From: Paraburkholderia phenazinium
GTDB taxonomy: Bacteria; Pseudomonadota; Gammaproteobacteria; Burkholderiales; Burkholderiaceae
Length of the DNA stretch: 56,498 nt
Assembly: GCF_900100735.1 (NCBI RefSeq)
Contig: NZ_FNCJ01000033.1
Location: 1-56,498 of the forward strand
Direction: 5' to 3'
Positions 35,655 through 44,020 of this stretch are shown here, one piece after another. The notes beneath the pieces are model-generated. The model was not told the origin of the DNA and did not search any database. It worked only from the letters and a program-made list of their open reading frames with translations. The translations under genes and the position numbers were made by a program. Position 1 is the first letter of the stretch, and each line of letters opens with the position of its first letter.

Positions 35655-37238
35655 TCAACTGCGCACGATCTGCCCATCCCGTCGGCGCCACAAATCGAGC
35701 GGATTGGCATCGGCCAACGCCTGCGGCAACAGATCCGCCGGGAAGTCCTGATAGCAAACCGGACGCAGGAAGCGTTCGATCGACGTCGACCCTACCGAGG
35801 TCACGCGGCTGTCCGCCGTTGCGGGGAACGGTCCGCCATGCACCATCGCGTGACACACCTCCACACCAGTTGGGAAGCCGTTGACCAGCAGACGCCCCGC
35901 CTTGCGTTCGAGAACCGGCACGAGCTTTCTCGCTGCGCCTGTATCGTCGCGGTCCATCTGGATCGTGGCGGTGAGCTGACCGGCAAAATGCTCGGCGACG
36001 GCCAGAAGTTCGACCTCGTCCTTGCAGCGGATTACGGTCGATGCCGGGCCGAACACCTCATCCTCGAGTTCGGGTTTCGCGAGGAAGGTCGCCGCATCGG
36101 TGATGAACAGCGCCGCGCGGGCTTGGGTTGGGCCGCTCGCCGCCAATCCAAGCGCTACTGCTTCGACGCCTTGGGTACCGGCCAGGCGCGCCTCGCCCTC
36201 CTGATACGCCGCATGAATGCCTGAGGTCAGCATGGTTTGCGCCGGCTTGCCGCTGAGCGCAGCGGCGGCGGCTTTGATGAAGACCTGCAGGTCCGGTCCG
36301 TCTACCGCAATGGCGAGGCCTGGGTTGGTACAGAACTGTCCCGCGCCCAGCACGAGCGAATCGACGAAGCCGCGCGCGATGCTTTCGCCCCGTGCCGTAA
36401 GCGCGGCTGCCAGCAGAAACACCGGGTTGATGCTGCTCATTTCCGCGTAGACGGGAATCGGCTCGGGGCGATTCGCGGCGACCTTCATTAACGAGGTCCC
36501 GCCCGCGCGTGACCCCGTGAACCCGACCGCCTTGATCGCAGGATGCGCGACGAGCGCTTCGCCGACCGTATTGCCGGCCCCGACGATCAGCGAGAACACG
36601 CCCTCAGGCAGATTCATTTGCGCGGCGACCTGCTGGATGACGCGACCGACCATCTCCGAGGTGCCCAAGTGGGCCCGATGGGCCTTCACCACCACGGGGC
36701 AGCCGGCCGCCAGCGCGGCCGCGGTGTCGCCGCCGGCAACCGAAAAAGCCAGCGGGAAATTGCTGGCGCCAAATACAGCGACCGGCCCGATGGCGATCTT
36801 CTGCATACGCAGATCGGCGCGCGGCAAGGGCTTGCGCTCGGGAAGCGGCGAGTCGAGCGTCGCGGCTAGCCATTGACCGGACCTGACGACCTCGGCGAAC
36901 AGCTTCAGTTGACCGGTTGTACGACCACGTTCGCCTTCGAGACGCGCTTTCGGCAAACCCGACTCGGCGTGGGCCCGCTCGATCAGCGCGTCGCCGAGCG
37001 CGGTGATGCCGTCGGCAATCCGCTCGAGAAATGCCGCCCGCACGTCGAGAGGCAGGCTGCGATACGGGTCGAACGCTGCTGCTGCCAGCTCACAGGCCTG
37101 GTTGACGTGCGTGACGGAGCCGCTGCCGAACACCGGTGTGGCGATGTTCTCGCCGGTCGCGGGATTGAACGCGCGCAACGGTTGTTCGCTGCCGTGAACG
37201 GCCTGGCGGCCTATCAGCATGTCGCCGGTGATCTGCAT
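35655..37238 (-). CDS. 2,5-dioxovalerate (alpha-ketoglutaric semialdehyde) dehydrogenase
   Basis: A 527-residue ALDH enzyme, a little longer than generic ALDHs, as is typical of KGSADH. It opens MQITGDMLIGRQAV, has FNPATGENI near 30, the cofactor/nucleotide stretch FGASNFPLAFSVAGGDTAAALAAG cut by family-typical residues, and the catalytic Cys in GQFCTNPGL. Start chosen at 37238, preceded by AGGAG; the frame is open 34 codons upstream but without one. It oxidises 2-oxoglutarate semialdehyde to 2-oxoglutarate, the last step of the D-glucarate route whose other genes follow on the plus strand. Confidence 0.9.
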   Translation of the reverse strand: MQITGDMLIGRQAVHGSEQPLRAFNPATGENIATPVFGSGSVTHVNQACELAAAAFDPYRSLPLDVRAAFLERIADGITALGDALIERAHAESGLPKARLEGERGRTTGQLKLFAEVVRSGQWLAATLDSPLPERKPLPRADLRMQKIAIGPVAVFGASNFPLAFSVAGGDTAAALAAGCPVVVKAHRAHLGTSEMVGRVIQQVAAQMNLPEGVFSLIVGAGNTVGEALVAHPAIKAVGFTGSRAGGTSLMKVAANRPEPIPVYAEMSSINPVFLLAAALTARGESIARGFVDSLVLGAGQFCTNPGLAIAVDGPDLQVFIKAAAAALSGKPAQTMLTSGIHAAYQEGEARLAGTQGVEAVALGLAASGPTQARAALFITDAATFLAKPELEDEVFGPASTVIRCKDEVELLAVAEHFAGQLTATIQMDRDDTGAARKLVPVLERKAGRLLVNGFPTGVEVCHAMVHGGPFPATADSRVTSVGSTSIERFLRPVCYQDFPADLLPQALADANPLDLWRRRDGQIVRS

Positions 37239-37269
37239 GACGTCTCCTATAAGGACGGTTTTGATATCT

Positions 37270-37282
37270 GTCATCGTACAAC
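37270..37282. promoter_or_regulatory. operator-like 13-mer before the dehydrogenase gene
   Basis: GTCATCGTACAAC followed by ATATCGTA, in the intergenic space between the minus-strand dehydrogenase and the plus-strand transporter. It shares the GTY-T-N3-ACAAC pattern and the trailing TAT with the sites at 34829 and 37448. Confidence 0.45.
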
Positions 37283-37447
37283 ATATCGTATTGGCCGTGC
37301 AATGTGCCCTCACGGACGTAGGAAGCTGATGCTCTGCCAAGCCTTTACACCGTATGAAGCGTTCGTAAAGCCCTTCTTCATCAATAATTCATGCAGGAAA
37401 TTCAGGGTAAACACTTGGTTGGAAACATAAGGCCAAAAAAGTAGACT

Positions 37448-37460
37448 GTCGTCAGACAAC
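37448..37460. promoter_or_regulatory. operator-like 13-mer before the MFS transporter gene
   Basis: GTCGTCAGACAAC followed by GTATCTC, 18 bases before the GTG start of the transporter. It is the third copy of the motif, so a single regulator may control the whole glucarate cluster. Confidence 0.5.
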
Positions 37461-37478
37461 GTATCTCGAGAGGCCACT

Positions 37479-38810
37479 GTGACATCTGCTTCCCCCTCGG
37501 CGCTCGACCCGCTCGAGTCCGCGGTCTCGAAGGTGAAGCGGCACGTGCTGCCGCTCTTCCTGATCATGTTCATTGCGAACTACATCGACCGCGTGAACAT
37601 CGGTTTCGTCAATTCGCATATGCAGTCGGACCTGGGGATCGGCGCGGCCGCCTATGGTCTGGGCAGCGGCCTGTTCTTCGTCGGGTATGCGTTGTTCGAA
37701 GTGCCGTCGAATGTCCTGATGCAAAAGTACGGTGCACGCGCATGGCTCACGCGCATCATGGGGACGTGGGGGTTGGTGGCGGCGGCGATGGCGTTCGTCT
37801 GGAACGACACCTCGTTCTACGTGCTGCGCTTTCTGCTCGGCGTGGCCGAGGCAGGCTTCTTTCCTGGCGTGGTGTTTTACTTCACGCAATGGCTGCCGCA
37901 GAAGGAGCGCGGCAAGGCGGTGGCGGTGTTTCTTTCCGGCTCGGCGTTTGCGTCGGTGCTGTCCGGTCCGATCACCGGCAGCCTGCTGTCCGTGCGCGGA
38001 CTCGGCCTGCAAGGCTGGCAATGGATGTTCCTGATCGAAGGCGGCTTTTCGATCGTGTTGTGCGGCGTGAGCTGGGTGCTGCTGAAATCGCGCATTCGTG
38101 ACGCCGCCTGGCTCACCGCCGAAGAGCAGCGGGTTCTGCATGCGTCTATCGCGAGAGAGCAAGCGGAGCGCGAGGCAAACGGCGGCGCGCACCTGCCGGC
38201 CATGAAGTTGCTCAAAGACCCGCAAATCCTGCTGTTCTGCTTTCTGTACTTCGCGATTCAATTGACCATTTACGCGGCCACCTTCTGGTTGCCGACCATC
38301 ATTCGCAAGATGGGCGGACTCTCGGATTTCCAGGTCGGCATGTTCAACACCATCCCGTGGCTGATCGCGATGGTCGCCATGTACTGCTTTGCCGTGTTGT
38401 CCGCCAAGTGGCGTTTCCAGCAGGCATGGCTGGCCGGCGCGCTGGTGATTGCAGCATGCGGCCTGTTCGCTTCGACCTCTGGTAATCCGGTGTTCTCGTT
38501 TGTCGCGATCTGTTTTTCGGCGATCGGCTTCAAGGCTGCGTCGTCGCTGTTCTGGCCCATCCCGCAGGGGTATCTGGATGCGCGGGTGGCCGCTGCCGTG
38601 ATTGCGCTGATCAACTCGGTCGGCAACCTCGGCGGATTCTTTGCGCCCGCGACGTTTGGCTATCTGCAGCAGCATACCGGCTCGATTAGCGGCGGCCTGT
38701 ATGGCCTCGGCGTGGCATCGCTGATCGCCGCCGCGGCCGCGTTCCTGACCCGCAATCGCCGCGTGCCGCGCGACGGCCTGGGGCAGCCGCTGCATCGCGG
38801 AGCACACTGA
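37479..38810 (+). CDS. MFS transporter of the anion:cation symporter family, probable D-glucarate/galactarate importer
   Basis: A 443-residue 12-helix MFS protein starting at GTG (GAGAGG upstream). Helix 1-2 has LFLIMFIANYIDRVNIGFVN, a hallmark of hexuronate/sugar-acid ACS transporters, followed by the YALFEVPSNVLMQKYGAR loop. Family relatives import D-glucarate, galactarate and galactonate. It is placed before gudD and kdgD and preceded by the 13-mer motif. Confidence 0.88.
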   Translation: MTSASPSALDPLESAVSKVKRHVLPLFLIMFIANYIDRVNIGFVNSHMQSDLGIGAAAYGLGSGLFFVGYALFEVPSNVLMQKYGARAWLTRIMGTWGLVAAAMAFVWNDTSFYVLRFLLGVAEAGFFPGVVFYFTQWLPQKERGKAVAVFLSGSAFASVLSGPITGSLLSVRGLGLQGWQWMFLIEGGFSIVLCGVSWVLLKSRIRDAAWLTAEEQRVLHASIAREQAEREANGGAHLPAMKLLKDPQILLFCFLYFAIQLTIYAATFWLPTIIRKMGGLSDFQVGMFNTIPWLIAMVAMYCFAVLSAKWRFQQAWLAGALVIAACGLFASTSGNPVFSFVAICFSAIGFKAASSLFWPIPQGYLDARVAAAVIALINSVGNLGGFFAPATFGYLQQHTGSISGGLYGLGVASLIAAAAAFLTRNRRVPRDGLGQPLHRGAH

Positions 38811-38906
38811 CAGGCTAACCAGGCGCCCGAATCTAAGCACCCCAATCGCCATGCAACGAACTCTGCCAGCTGGCGCTACCACTTGAACTTGAAGGGTCCT
38901 AACTTA

Positions 38907-40256
38907 ATGTCTACGCAACCAATTCAGTCGAACGCCACGCCGATCGTCACCGAGCTGCGCGTCGTGCCGGTCGCCGGCCGTGACAGCATGCTGCTGAATC
39001 TGAGCGGCGCGCACGCACCTTTCTTCACCCGCAACATCGTGATCTTGCGCGACAGCGCCGGTCACACGGGCGTCGGTGAAGTGCCTGGCGGCGAAAACAT
39101 CCGCAAGACCATCGACGACGCGCGGCCGCTCGTCGTCGGTCAATCGATCGGCAATCTCCAGGCAGTCCTGAATCGGGCCCGCACGCAGTTCGCGGACCGC
39201 GACGCAGGCGGTCGCGGCCTGCAGACCTTCGACCTGCGCACCACGATTCACGCCGTGACTGCGCTCGAAGCGGCGCTGCTCGATCTGCTAGGACAGCACC
39301 TGGGCGTACCGGTTGCCGCCTTGCTTGGCGAAGGTCAGCAGCGCGACGAAGTCGAGATGCTCGGTTACCTGTTCTATATCGGCGACCGCAACAAGACCGA
39401 CTTGCCGTATGCGAGCGGAGCCGACGGCCGCGACGCCTGGGAGCGCTTGCGCACCGAAGAGGCGATGACACCGGAAGCGGTGGTGCGCCTCGCCGAGGCC
39501 GCGCAGGTGCGCTACGGCTTCAACGACTTCAAGCTCAAGGGCGGCGTGCTGTCCGGCGACGCCGAGATCGAAGCCGTGACGGCTTTGGCGGAGCGCTTTC
39601 CGCATGCCCGGGTCACGCTCGACCCGAACGGCGCGTGGTCGCTGGCGGAGGCCGTGCGTCTGTGCCGCGACCAGCACGACGTGCTGGCCTATGCGGAAGA
39701 CCCGTGCGGCGCGGAGAACGGCTACTCGGGCCGCGAGGTGATGGCTGAGTTCCGCCGTGCGACCGGCCTGCCGACGGCGACCAATATGATCGCCACGGAT
39801 TGGCGTCAGATGGGCCACGCGATTCAACTGCAGTCGGTGGATATCCCGCTTGCCGATCCGCACTTCTGGACCATGCAAGGGTCAGTGCGAGTCGCGCAGA
39901 TGTGCAACGACTGGGGCCTGACGTGGGGTTCGCATTCGAACAATCACTTCGATATCTCGCTTGCGATGTTCACGCATGTCGCCGCGGCGGCGCCCGGCAA
40001 GATCACCGCCATCGACACGCACTGGATCTGGCAGGACGGCCAGCATTTGACGCGCAATCCGCTGCAGATCGTCGGCGGCAAGGTGAAGGTGCCGCAAGCG
40101 TCGGGCCTTGGCATCGAGCTCGATATGGACGCGCTGGAAAAGGCACACGCGCTGTATCAGCAGCACGGTCTGGGCGCGCGCGACGACGGCATCGCCATGC
40201 AGTATCTGATTCCGAACTGGAAGTTCGACAACAAGCGTCCGTGTCTCGTGCGCTGA
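38907..40256 (+). CDS. gudD: glucarate dehydratase
   Basis: A 449-residue member of the enolase superfamily, of normal GudD length. The catalytic KLKGG lies near residue 208, and metal ligands are in LDPNGAW and EDPCG. The general base His is in SHSNNHFDISL (about 340). Start at 38907 with GAAGGG upstream. It dehydrates D-glucarate (or L-idarate) to 5-keto-4-deoxyglucarate, which the next gene product consumes. Confidence 0.93.
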   Translation: MSTQPIQSNATPIVTELRVVPVAGRDSMLLNLSGAHAPFFTRNIVILRDSAGHTGVGEVPGGENIRKTIDDARPLVVGQSIGNLQAVLNRARTQFADRDAGGRGLQTFDLRTTIHAVTALEAALLDLLGQHLGVPVAALLGEGQQRDEVEMLGYLFYIGDRNKTDLPYASGADGRDAWERLRTEEAMTPEAVVRLAEAAQVRYGFNDFKLKGGVLSGDAEIEAVTALAERFPHARVTLDPNGAWSLAEAVRLCRDQHDVLAYAEDPCGAENGYSGREVMAEFRRATGLPTATNMIATDWRQMGHAIQLQSVDIPLADPHFWTMQGSVRVAQMCNDWGLTWGSHSNNHFDISLAMFTHVAAAAPGKITAIDTHWIWQDGQHLTRNPLQIVGGKVKVPQASGLGIELDMDALEKAHALYQQHGLGARDDGIAMQYLIPNWKFDNKRPCLVR

Positions 40257-40344
40257 TTCGAACCTCCAGACCCGGCAACCGACAACGGCCTCGCGCGGCC
40301 GTTCACCCGTTCACCATTTACCTAAACTCGAACCTGAGCCGATT

Positions 40345-41262
40345 ATGACGACCCCTCAAGAACTCAAAGCGATTGTTTCCGAAGGCCTGCTGTCCTTCCC
40401 CGTGACCGACTTCGACGCTAACGGCGACTTCCGCGCCGACACCTATGCGGCACGCCTCGAATGGCTCGCACCGTATGGCGCGACCGCGCTGTTTGCGGCG
40501 GGCGGCACCGGCGAATTCTTCTCGCTGACCAGGAGCGACTACACGAATGTGATTCGCACTGCCACGGAAACCTGTAAAGGCAAGGTGCCGATCCTGGCCG
40601 GCGCCGGCGGCCCGACGCGCGTGGCGATCGAATACGCACAGGAAGCCGAGCGTCTCGGCGCGAAGGGAGTGCTGCTGATGCCGCATTACCTGACCGAAGC
40701 GTCGCAGGAAGGCATCGCCGGGCACGTCGAGCAGGTGTGCAAGTCGGTGAAGAACATGGGCGTGATCGTCTACAACCGCGCCAATTCGAAGCTCAACGCG
40801 GACATGCTCGAACGTCTGGCGGATAGCTGTCCGAACCTGATCGGCTTCAAGGACGGTGTGGGTGAGATCGAAGCGATGGTGACGATTCGCCGCCGTCTGG
40901 GCGACCGTTTCTCGTACCTCGGCGGTTTGCCAACGGCGGAAGTTTACGCGGCTGCGTACAAGGCACTGGGCGTGCCGGTGTACTCGTCGGCAGTGTTTAA
41001 CTTCATTCCCAAGACGGCGATGGAGTTTTACCGCGCGATTGCCGCCGACGATCACGCCACGGTAGGCAAGCTGCTCGACGAGTTCTTCCTGCCGTATCTG
41101 GCGATTCGCAATCGCCGCCAGGGCTACGCGGTGAGCATCGTCAAGGCCGGCGCGAAACTGGTGGGCCACGATGCGGGTCCGGTGCGCGCTCCGCTCACCG
41201 ACCTCAATGCCGACGAAATGGCGCAACTGGACGTGCTGATCAAGAAGCTCGGCGCGCAGTAA
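40345..41262 (+). CDS. kdgD: 5-dehydro-4-deoxyglucarate dehydratase (decarboxylating)
   Basis: A 305-residue DHDPS/NAL-family aldolase-fold enzyme. It opens with ELKAIVSEGLLSFPVTDFD, has AAGGTGEFFSLT (about 52-63), the YNRANSK loop and the Schiff-base Lys in GFKDGVGEIEA (about 170). It converts 5-keto-4-deoxyglucarate to 2-oxoglutarate semialdehyde, water and CO2, feeding the ketoglutaric semialdehyde dehydrogenase. It follows gudD with an 88-base gap. Confidence 0.93.
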   Translation: MTTPQELKAIVSEGLLSFPVTDFDANGDFRADTYAARLEWLAPYGATALFAAGGTGEFFSLTRSDYTNVIRTATETCKGKVPILAGAGGPTRVAIEYAQEAERLGAKGVLLMPHYLTEASQEGIAGHVEQVCKSVKNMGVIVYNRANSKLNADMLERLADSCPNLIGFKDGVGEIEAMVTIRRRLGDRFSYLGGLPTAEVYAAAYKALGVPVYSSAVFNFIPKTAMEFYRAIAADDHATVGKLLDEFFLPYLAIRNRRQGYAVSIVKAGAKLVGHDAGPVRAPLTDLNADEMAQLDVLIKKLGAQ

Positions 41263-41280
41263 GCGTTGCGAGCGTGCGGT

Positions 41281-41306
41281 GGGCGCCTTTCATGCAGGAG
41301 GCGCCC
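41281..41306. terminator. hairpin between kdgD and the convergent hypothetical gene
   Basis: An 8-bp perfect stem GGGCGCCT/AGGCGCCC (41281-41288 with 41299-41306) and a 10-base loop, no T-run. It probably serves the plus-strand transcript ending at kdgD. Confidence 0.4.
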
Positions 41307-41310
41307 TCAA

Positions 41311-41352
41311 TGCACGTAGCTCAGTGCACGTAGCTCAGTGCACGTAGGTCAC
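41311..41352. repeat. three copies of a 14-bp repeat across a stop codon
   Basis: TGCACGTAGCTCAG occurs at 41311-41324 and 41325-41338, with a third, slightly altered copy at 41339-41352. The repeats run through the stop codon of the minus-strand gene, and the gene's last codons (YVH-stop) are repeated after the stop. Confidence 0.6.
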
Positions 41353-41814
41353 GCGCCGCTCGCGCACCCGGATCTCGAGTCCCGCATCGAGCAGCCAGAA
41401 CGCGAACCAGCGGGCCACTTTCAGCACGACGCCCGACGCTGGCCGCGGCAGCCAGTCGTCGAGCAAGGCGATGGCCTCGTCGCTGCGCATGCGCTGCAGC
41501 AGCGCGAGGGTTTGCAGCAGGGCGGCCTCATCCTTGGCGAGATCGCTCGCGCAGCGGCAGCGCGTATCGAGCGGCCGGCACGACTCGTCGGTCAGCGAAT
41601 GCATCAGCAAGTCGAAACAGAGAAGGCAGTCGTTGCCAAGACCTGCGTCCGACAACACGGCGCCCCAGCTTTCGTGCTTGCGCACCGAGTCGCAGCGCGG
41701 CCGCATCCAGGTCCGAAGCGCCGTCAGGACCGTTTGCTCGGCAACGTCGGGATGTTGCGCGAGGGATTCGTCGAGCAGCGTGTATGGCTGCGCGGATGAA
41801 ATCAGGAAATGCAT
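41335..41814 (-). CDS. hypothetical protein
   Basis: A 159-residue protein with several Cys (near 41, 63, 66, 79, 86, 88), mostly helical, with a hydrophobic C-terminal stretch KVARWFAFWLLDAG. The Cys positions do not match a zinc motif I know. No function is proposed. It is the gene beside the siderophore locus and converges on kdgD; the stop is set in a 14-bp tandem repeat. Confidence 0.6.
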   Translation of the reverse strand: MHFLISSAQPYTLLDESLAQHPDVAEQTVLTALRTWMRPRCDSVRKHESWGAVLSDAGLGNDCLLCFDLLMHSLTDESCRPLDTRCRCASDLAKDEAALLQTLALLQRMRSDEAIALLDDWLPRPASGVVLKVARWFAFWLLDAGLEIRVRERRVTYVH

Positions 41815-41946
41815 GGGACCTCCGACCTGAACTGGAAGAGATGCTGCGCGCCCCGCGAGGCATGCTGTAGGGCGCGTTGGTGCGCAGTGCTGGCAGCGGG
41901 TGTCGCGCGGCGTGCGGCCGGTCGAGTCGGCACGCCGCGCATGCGC

Positions 41947-42627
41947 TCAATTGGCCGGCGTCAGCTTTGGCGCTGGACCGGTCCACTCGCGCACGAACGC
42001 GGTGTGCTCTGGACGCGCGACGGGGCGTTGATTCGGTTGCGGCGTGCCGACGAACAGGAAGCCGAGCAACCGTTCGGATGCTTCGAAACCGAGCGCTGCG
42101 TGCATCGCGGGATCGTAGCTGTCCACGCCGGTCGCCCAGAACCCGCCATAACCGAGCACGTGGATGGCGTTCAGCATGTTCATCGCCGCCGCGCCGACCG
42201 CCAGCAACTGTTCGATTTCGGGCACCGTCGACTCGGCATCGATCGCCGCGCTGAGCGCGATGATCACCGGTGCGGCCTGGGCTTTCCTGGCGCGATGCGC
42301 ATGCGCGGAGCGCGGGTCGCCGGGCGAGCGGGCGCAGGCAAGGTCGACGAGCACCTCGCCCAAGGCTTCGCGCGCCGCACCGCGCACGATCATGAAGCGC
42401 CACGGTTGCAGACGGCCATGATCCGGCGCACGCAACGCAGCGTCGAAGATCGTGGCGAGTTGCTGGTCGTCGGGACCAGGATTCATCAGCGGCCAGTGCG
42501 ATTGACGCGACAGCAGCGCTTGCAGCGCAATCTCGGCGCGCTCGTGTGGATCCACGGCGGCCGTGTGTTCGAGCGGCTCGCGTTCGAGCGGTTCAAGAGC
42601 GAGAGGCGAGTTCATAGGCGGCGGCAT
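41947..42627 (-). CDS. nitroreductase family protein, YdjA-like
   Basis: A 226-residue FMN-dependent nitroreductase. The YdjA-like core SRQSHWPLMN, LRAPDHGRLQPWRF (FMN phosphate contact) and GYGGFWATGVDS are present. Start at 42627 is not backed by a clear ribosome binding site; Met 5 (42615) is an alternative. It is divergent from the siderophore genes, with a Fur box 47 bases upstream of its start, so iron control is possible. Its substrate is unknown. Confidence 0.82.
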   Translation of the reverse strand: MPPPMNSPLALEPLEREPLEHTAAVDPHERAEIALQALLSRQSHWPLMNPGPDDQQLATIFDAALRAPDHGRLQPWRFMIVRGAAREALGEVLVDLACARSPGDPRSAHAHRARKAQAAPVIIALSAAIDAESTVPEIEQLLAVGAAAMNMLNAIHVLGYGGFWATGVDSYDPAMHAALGFEASERLLGFLFVGTPQPNQRPVARPEHTAFVREWTGPAPKLTPAN

Positions 42628-42673
42628 CGAAGTGTTGGGATGGCGCTTATGATGAGACAGTTTACGCTTAAAT

Positions 42674-42692
42674 GCAAATGATTCTCATTTGC
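42674..42692. promoter_or_regulatory. Fur box, perfect 19-bp palindrome
   Basis: GCAAATGATTCTCATTTGC is a perfect inverted repeat with 8-bp arms around TTC, close to the Fur consensus (GATAATGATAATCATTATC). It lies between the nitroreductase and mbtH genes and may control the nitroreductase or both sides. Confidence 0.7.
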
Positions 42693-42798
42693 GAAATATA
42701 TCGGATGATTGGCCGGTCAGCCCTGCCACCGGCCCGTTTGCTCGCCTGAGCGAGTCCTGGCAAGGCTTCGAACAAGTCCCTGCGCTCGCCAAAATTGC

Positions 42799-42827
42799 TT
42801 GACAAAGGGTAGCGCGATCTCTAATTT
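42799..42827 (+). promoter_or_regulatory. sigma-70 promoter of the mbtH operon
   Basis: TTGACA (42799-42804), a spacer of 17 bases, and TAATTT (42822-42827). The Fur box begins 12 bases after the -10, so Fur would occupy the start site in iron-rich cells. Confidence 0.65.
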
Positions 42828-42839
42828 AAGCGCCTAAAC

Positions 42840-42858
42840 GTAAATGATTCTCATTTGC
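42840..42858. promoter_or_regulatory. Fur box before mbtH
   Basis: GTAAATGATTCTCATTTGC, one mismatch from the perfect box upstream, 37 bases before the mbtH ATG and just behind a good promoter. Confidence 0.75.
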
Positions 42859-42894
42859 GAAGTAACTACTCAACAATCGATAGCGGAGCGTTCA

Positions 42895-43128
42895 ATGAGC
42901 TGGGGCGATGAAGACACGAACTTCCATGTGGTGGTCAACGACGAAGAGCAGTACTCGATCTGGCCGGACTACAAAGCGATTCCCGCGGGGTGGCGCGAAG
43001 CCGGCAAGTCGGGCAAGCGGGCGGACTGCCTCGCGTGGATCGACGAGGTCTGGACCGACATGCGTCCGCTGAGCTTGCGCAAGGCGATGGCCGAGGACGC
43101 GGCGCAACACGCGGGCTCGGCGACCTGA
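42895..43128 (+). CDS. MbtH family protein
   Basis: A 77-residue MbtH-like protein with all the family marks: QYSIWP, PAGW, GKSGKRADCLAWIDEVWTD cut by the MRPLSLR end. It binds and activates the adenylation domains of the NRPSs encoded downstream. GGAG lies upstream of ATG 42895; the open frame further 5' reads through the Fur box and is not used. It is the first gene of the siderophore operon and is coupled by a three-base gap to the thioesterase. Confidence 0.95.
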   Translation: MSWGDEDTNFHVVVNDEEQYSIWPDYKAIPAGWREAGKSGKRADCLAWIDEVWTDMRPLSLRKAMAEDAAQHAGSAT

Positions 43129-43131
43129 CCG

Positions 43132-43983
43132 ATGAGCGGATCCGTACCCGTGCCGGCGGTGTTGCCGCCGCTGCGCCTGGTGTGTCTCTCGCATGCGGGT
43201 GGTAGCGCGTTGCTGTACCGCCGCTGGGCGCAGCGTTTGCCGCGTGGCGTGCAAGTCCTTACGCTCGAATTGCCGGGGCACGGTGCGCGCCGCGCGCTGT
43301 CCGCGCATACCGAGTGGCCGGCGCTGCTCGACACGTTGCTCGTCGAGCTCGACGGCAGGCTCGATGCCGAGGTGCCGTTCGCGGTGTTCGGCCACAGCAT
43401 GGGCGCGCTGGTCGGCTTCGAACTGATGCACGCGCTGCGTGCGCGTGATGGTCTCGAGCCGGTCTGGTTCGGCGCCTCGGCATCGGTAGCGCCGGCGCAT
43501 CGCAAGCACGAGACTCACTGGCTCGACTGCACCCACGAAGCGATGGTCGACAAGCTGCGCGAACTCGGCGGTACCCCCGCTGCGTTGCTCGAAGACCGCG
43601 ACTTCATCGACTTTGTGTTGCCGGTGCTGCGGGCCGACTTCCATCTCTGCGGCTCTTATCCGTCTGCGTTTGGGCGTCATGCCACGGCGCGGCGCGACGC
43701 GGCCACCGGCCTCACTGCGCCCACTGCGCCCACTGCGCAGCGTGGCATTGGGCGCGAGCCGCTCGCGTGCCCGATCGCGGTCTTCACCGGCCGTGACGAT
43801 CACGCAACGGCACGCGACGAAGACGTAGCAGCCTGGCGCGACGAAACCCGTGGCGCCTGCACGCTGCACCGCTTCGAGGGCGGGCATTTCTATCTCGACG
43901 GCGCGCCCGACCCGGTGATGGCGTGCGTCGCGACATCTCTTGCGGATGCGCTCGCGCAGCCGGTCGAGCGCGACCCCGTCTAG
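43132..43983 (+). CDS. type II thioesterase of the NRPS locus
   Basis: A 283-residue alpha/beta-hydrolase of the GrsT type. The opening LRLVCLSHAGGSALLYRRW, the nucleophile GHSMGALVG (Ser near 89) and a late catalytic FEGGHFYLDG (His) are typical. It removes misloaded acyl or aminoacyl groups from carrier domains. An Ala/Thr/Pro linker near 185-200 contains a repeat TAPTAPTA. It is three bases after mbtH; its stop falls in a three-copy 14-bp repeat. Confidence 0.92.
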   Translation: MSGSVPVPAVLPPLRLVCLSHAGGSALLYRRWAQRLPRGVQVLTLELPGHGARRALSAHTEWPALLDTLLVELDGRLDAEVPFAVFGHSMGALVGFELMHALRARDGLEPVWFGASASVAPAHRKHETHWLDCTHEAMVDKLRELGGTPAALLEDRDFIDFVLPVLRADFHLCGSYPSAFGRHATARRDAATGLTAPTAPTAQRGIGREPLACPIAVFTGRDDHATARDEDVAAWRDETRGACTLHRFEGGHFYLDGAPDPVMACVATSLADALAQPVERDPV

Positions 43984-44014
43984 GCGCCCCCGTCTAGGCG
44001 ACCCCGTCTAAAGG
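43973..44014. repeat. three copies of a 14-bp repeat across the thioesterase stop codon
   Basis: Copies of ACCCCGTCTAGGCG at 43973-43986, 43987-44000 (one change) and 44001-44014 (last bases changed to AAAGG). The final copy supplies the AAAGG ribosome binding site of the next gene. Confidence 0.6.
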
Positions 44015-44020
44015 CTAAGC

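Noticed and set aside
37452..38882. 476-codon minus-strand open frame opposite the sugar-acid transporter
   Set aside because: Shadow frame; the plus strand has the transporter signature and regulatory motif.
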